NCBI RefSeq assembly: GCF_020514235.1 | Contig: NZ_VTLB01000005.1 | Coordinates: 62,001 to 126,000 of the forward strand | Length of the DNA stretch: 64,000 nucleotides | Reading direction: 5' to 3' | DNA from: Synechococcus sp. MU1617 | GTDB taxonomy: Bacteria > Cyanobacteriota > Cyanobacteriia > PCC-6307 > Cyanobiaceae | Shown here: one piece after another, positions 62,843 to 64,000 of the stretch | Position numbering within the stretch: position 1 is the first letter of the stretch | Layout: the number at the start of each line of letters is the position of its first letter | Program-made: the position numbers and the translations under genes | Notes under the pieces: model-generated | What the model was told of the DNA's origin: nothing | Seen by the model: the letters and a program-made list of their open reading frames with translations, nothing else | Databases searched by the model: none

Positions 62843-63471
62843 CCGGCGTTGAGGCGTTGGAGGGCTTTCAGGGCCCGCAGCTGAACCACCCTGACACCCT
62901 CCGCATCGGACGCGAGCTGGTTGAGTGCCGCCCGGCCCTGTGCGCCCAGGTGCGACACCACAGCCGCGCTGTTCAAGCGTTGCTCGAGTCCGTAAGCCGC
63001 CGCGTAACGCACCACCCATTCGTCGTCTCCCACGGCTTTGAGCAGCCCCTCGAAACAGCGCTCAAGCTGATCGTGCGCTGCGTCTTCACTGAGCTCTAAG
63101 TCCGCCAGGCCGCGGGTTGCGGAGCGCCGCACGCTTGGAGCGATGTCGGCCTGAAGGGCATGCTCCAGGAGGTCAAGACCCCGTGGATCCCGCAAGGCAG
63201 CAATTACCTTCACCACCCAGGCCCGTGCGCCGTAATTGCGGGCATCCAGGCTCACCAACAGCGTTGGAACGATGTCCCGTCCCAGTTGAATCAGCCCCTG
63301 TGTTGCCACGGCTGCCACCGCTGGATTGTTGAACCCCAGCACCTTCACGAGCGGCTTGGCGGCTTCAAGGTCGTTGAGTGCACAAAGGGCTTGCGTTGCT
63401 TTGACCAGTTCAGGGGTGCTGGTGGCCCGCTCGAGCATCTGAAGCGCCTGGTCCAATGCTGTGGTTGTCAT
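62839..63471 (-). CDS. cpcF: HEAT-repeat phycobilin lyase subunit, CpcF-like
   Basis: A 210-residue all-helical HEAT-like repeat protein. CpcF works with CpcE to attach a bilin to the alpha subunit of phycocyanin. Visible repeat units include LEAAKPLVKVLGFNNPAVAA, GLDLLEHALQADIAPSVRR and the CpcF-like WVVRYAAAYGLEQRL near 155. The partner gene lies directly upstream and shares one base (TGATG). In marine Synechococcus, related RpcE/RpcF or CpeZ lyases look alike, so the exact substrate (C- or R-phycocyanin) is not certain. Confidence 0.75.
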   Translation of the reverse strand: MTTTALDQALQMLERATSTPELVKATQALCALNDLEAAKPLVKVLGFNNPAVAAVATQGLIQLGRDIVPTLLVSLDARNYGARAWVVKVIAALRDPRGLDLLEHALQADIAPSVRRSATRGLADLELSEDAAHDQLERCFEGLLKAVGDDEWVVRYAAAYGLEQRLNSAAVVSHLGAQGRAALNQLASDAEGVRVVQLRALKALQRLNAG

Positions 63472-64000
63472 CAGAGCAGCCCATCCATTGCATCGAGGAC
63501 GTCATTGGGGTCGTCGTTGCGTTCCGCCAATGCCCGGAGTGCAACCAGCTTGAGGCTGGGTTCCACGGCAGCCGAGCGGATCGAGGGAACGGCGGCGAGC
63601 CAGCCGGTAGCGCCGAGGTCGAGCAGCGCGCCACGGCGCACTAGGGGTTCTGGATGGTTCAGCAGCTTTTTCAGTTCCATACCCCAGTGCTCACGACCAG
63701 TCAGCTGCAGCAGCGCTCGGCAGGCCGCTGAACGGATCAACGGCCGAGGGTGTTCTGTGAACGGCTGAATCACGGCGAGGTTGCTGCTGCTGCCATCACC
63801 AATGTCACCGAGGGCTTCTAGCAGCGCTTCACAGGGTTCGTTGAGCAAGGGGGATGAGGGCTGCTCAGCTCCTGCTCCCACCAATCCACTGGCTAGCAAA
63901 GCGCGGATGTCTTCAACAGCCTCACAGCTGCCCATGGCACCAAGCGTGCGGACCACCTCCTCCCGCACGGTGTAGTCGTTGGAGTGCAGCAGCGCCAGAA
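63471..64000 (-). CDS. cpcE: HEAT-repeat phycobilin lyase subunit, CpcE-like (5' end outside window)
   Basis: Partial gene, about 176 codons, open to the window edge. It shows the CpcE pattern: EALGDIGDGSSSNLAVIQPF, EHPRPLIRSAACRALLQLTG, LVRRGALLDLGATGW and SLKLVALRALAERNDDP. It should form the E/F lyase heterodimer with the next gene, adding phycocyanobilin or a related bilin to the phycocyanin alpha chain. The N-terminal part is not visible. Substrate assignment to C- versus R-phycocyanin is open. Confidence 0.78.
   Translation of the reverse strand, partial: LALLHSNDYTVREEVVRTLGAMGSCEAVEDIRALLASGLVGAGAEQPSSPLLNEPCEALLEALGDIGDGSSSNLAVIQPFTEHPRPLIRSAACRALLQLTGREHWGMELKKLLNHPEPLVRRGALLDLGATGWLAAVPSIRSAAVEPSLKLVALRALAERNDDPNDVLDAMDGLL

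Noticed and set aside
1-64000. CRISPR array
   Set aside because: No regularly spaced direct repeats were seen anywhere in the window.

Overview
The window is a stretch of a marine picocyanobacterial chromosome, most likely Synechococcus of subcluster 5.1. The evidence is the set of cyanobacterial genes on a compact, GC-rich backbone: psaD, ndhN, ldpA, crtD, a CpcE/CpcF lyase pair, a Ycf45-like ATPase, cyanobacterial-type gshA, DUF1815 and DUF2839 genes, and a complex C assembly factor. Neighbouring genes often overlap by 1 to 4 nt, and three single tRNA genes (Gln, Arg, Cys) lie between them. The strain cannot be named from sequence alone.

Layout. 1-2321: start of the large ribosomal protein operon (rplC-rplD-rplW-rplB, minus strand, rplB cut by the window edge). 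2703-15524: ndhN-ldpA, a Ycf45-like ATPase, trnQ, a HAD hydrolase, recA behind a LexA box, DUF1815/DUF2839 genes, a degenerate DinG-like helicase, tyrA, crtD, a fructosamine-kinase-like gene, a CAAD/CURT1 membrane protein, and a JAMM peptidase overlapping moeB-rhodanese. 15530-36711: an AT-richer accessory island, all on the minus strand. 36885-64000: housekeeping genes again: a double-domain CobO-like protein, larE, speD, recF, trnR, the coupled trpE-gshA-ppc-GNAT run, psaD, mrp-rodA-histidine kinase, hemF, an amidase, a cytochrome b6f assembly factor, a PadR-like regulator, an RNase D-like exonuclease, a LpxB-related protein, trnC, small Cys-rich genes, an aldo/keto reductase, purM, rlpA, panC-cmk, and a cpcE-cpcF-phosphatase operon that runs out of the window.

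The island is the most interesting part. It encodes a 1103-residue acidic protein with a cohesin-like segment and dockerin-like calcium loops, then a protein of about 4244 residues. The giant carries degenerate RTX-like motifs and a cohesin-like segment near its N terminus, cadherin/Ig-like repeats, a calcium-loop domain and adhesin-type repeats. Three tightly coupled genes follow: a parvulin-like prolyl isomerase, an ABC exporter with a cyclic-nucleotide-binding-like domain and an inactivated C39-like domain, and a HlyD adaptor. I read this as a dedicated type I secretion system for a giant surface protein and possibly a second, cohesin/dockerin-linked partner. No TolC-like outer-membrane gene is present, so that part must be supplied from elsewhere.

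A second theme is start codons. In recF, panC-cmk and the LpxB-related gene, conserved N-terminal sequence lies upstream of any plausible ATG, GTG or TTG, and the giant gene has an open in-frame extension with a CTG preceded by a Shine-Dalgarno-like motif. CUG or other rare starts are a testable explanation.
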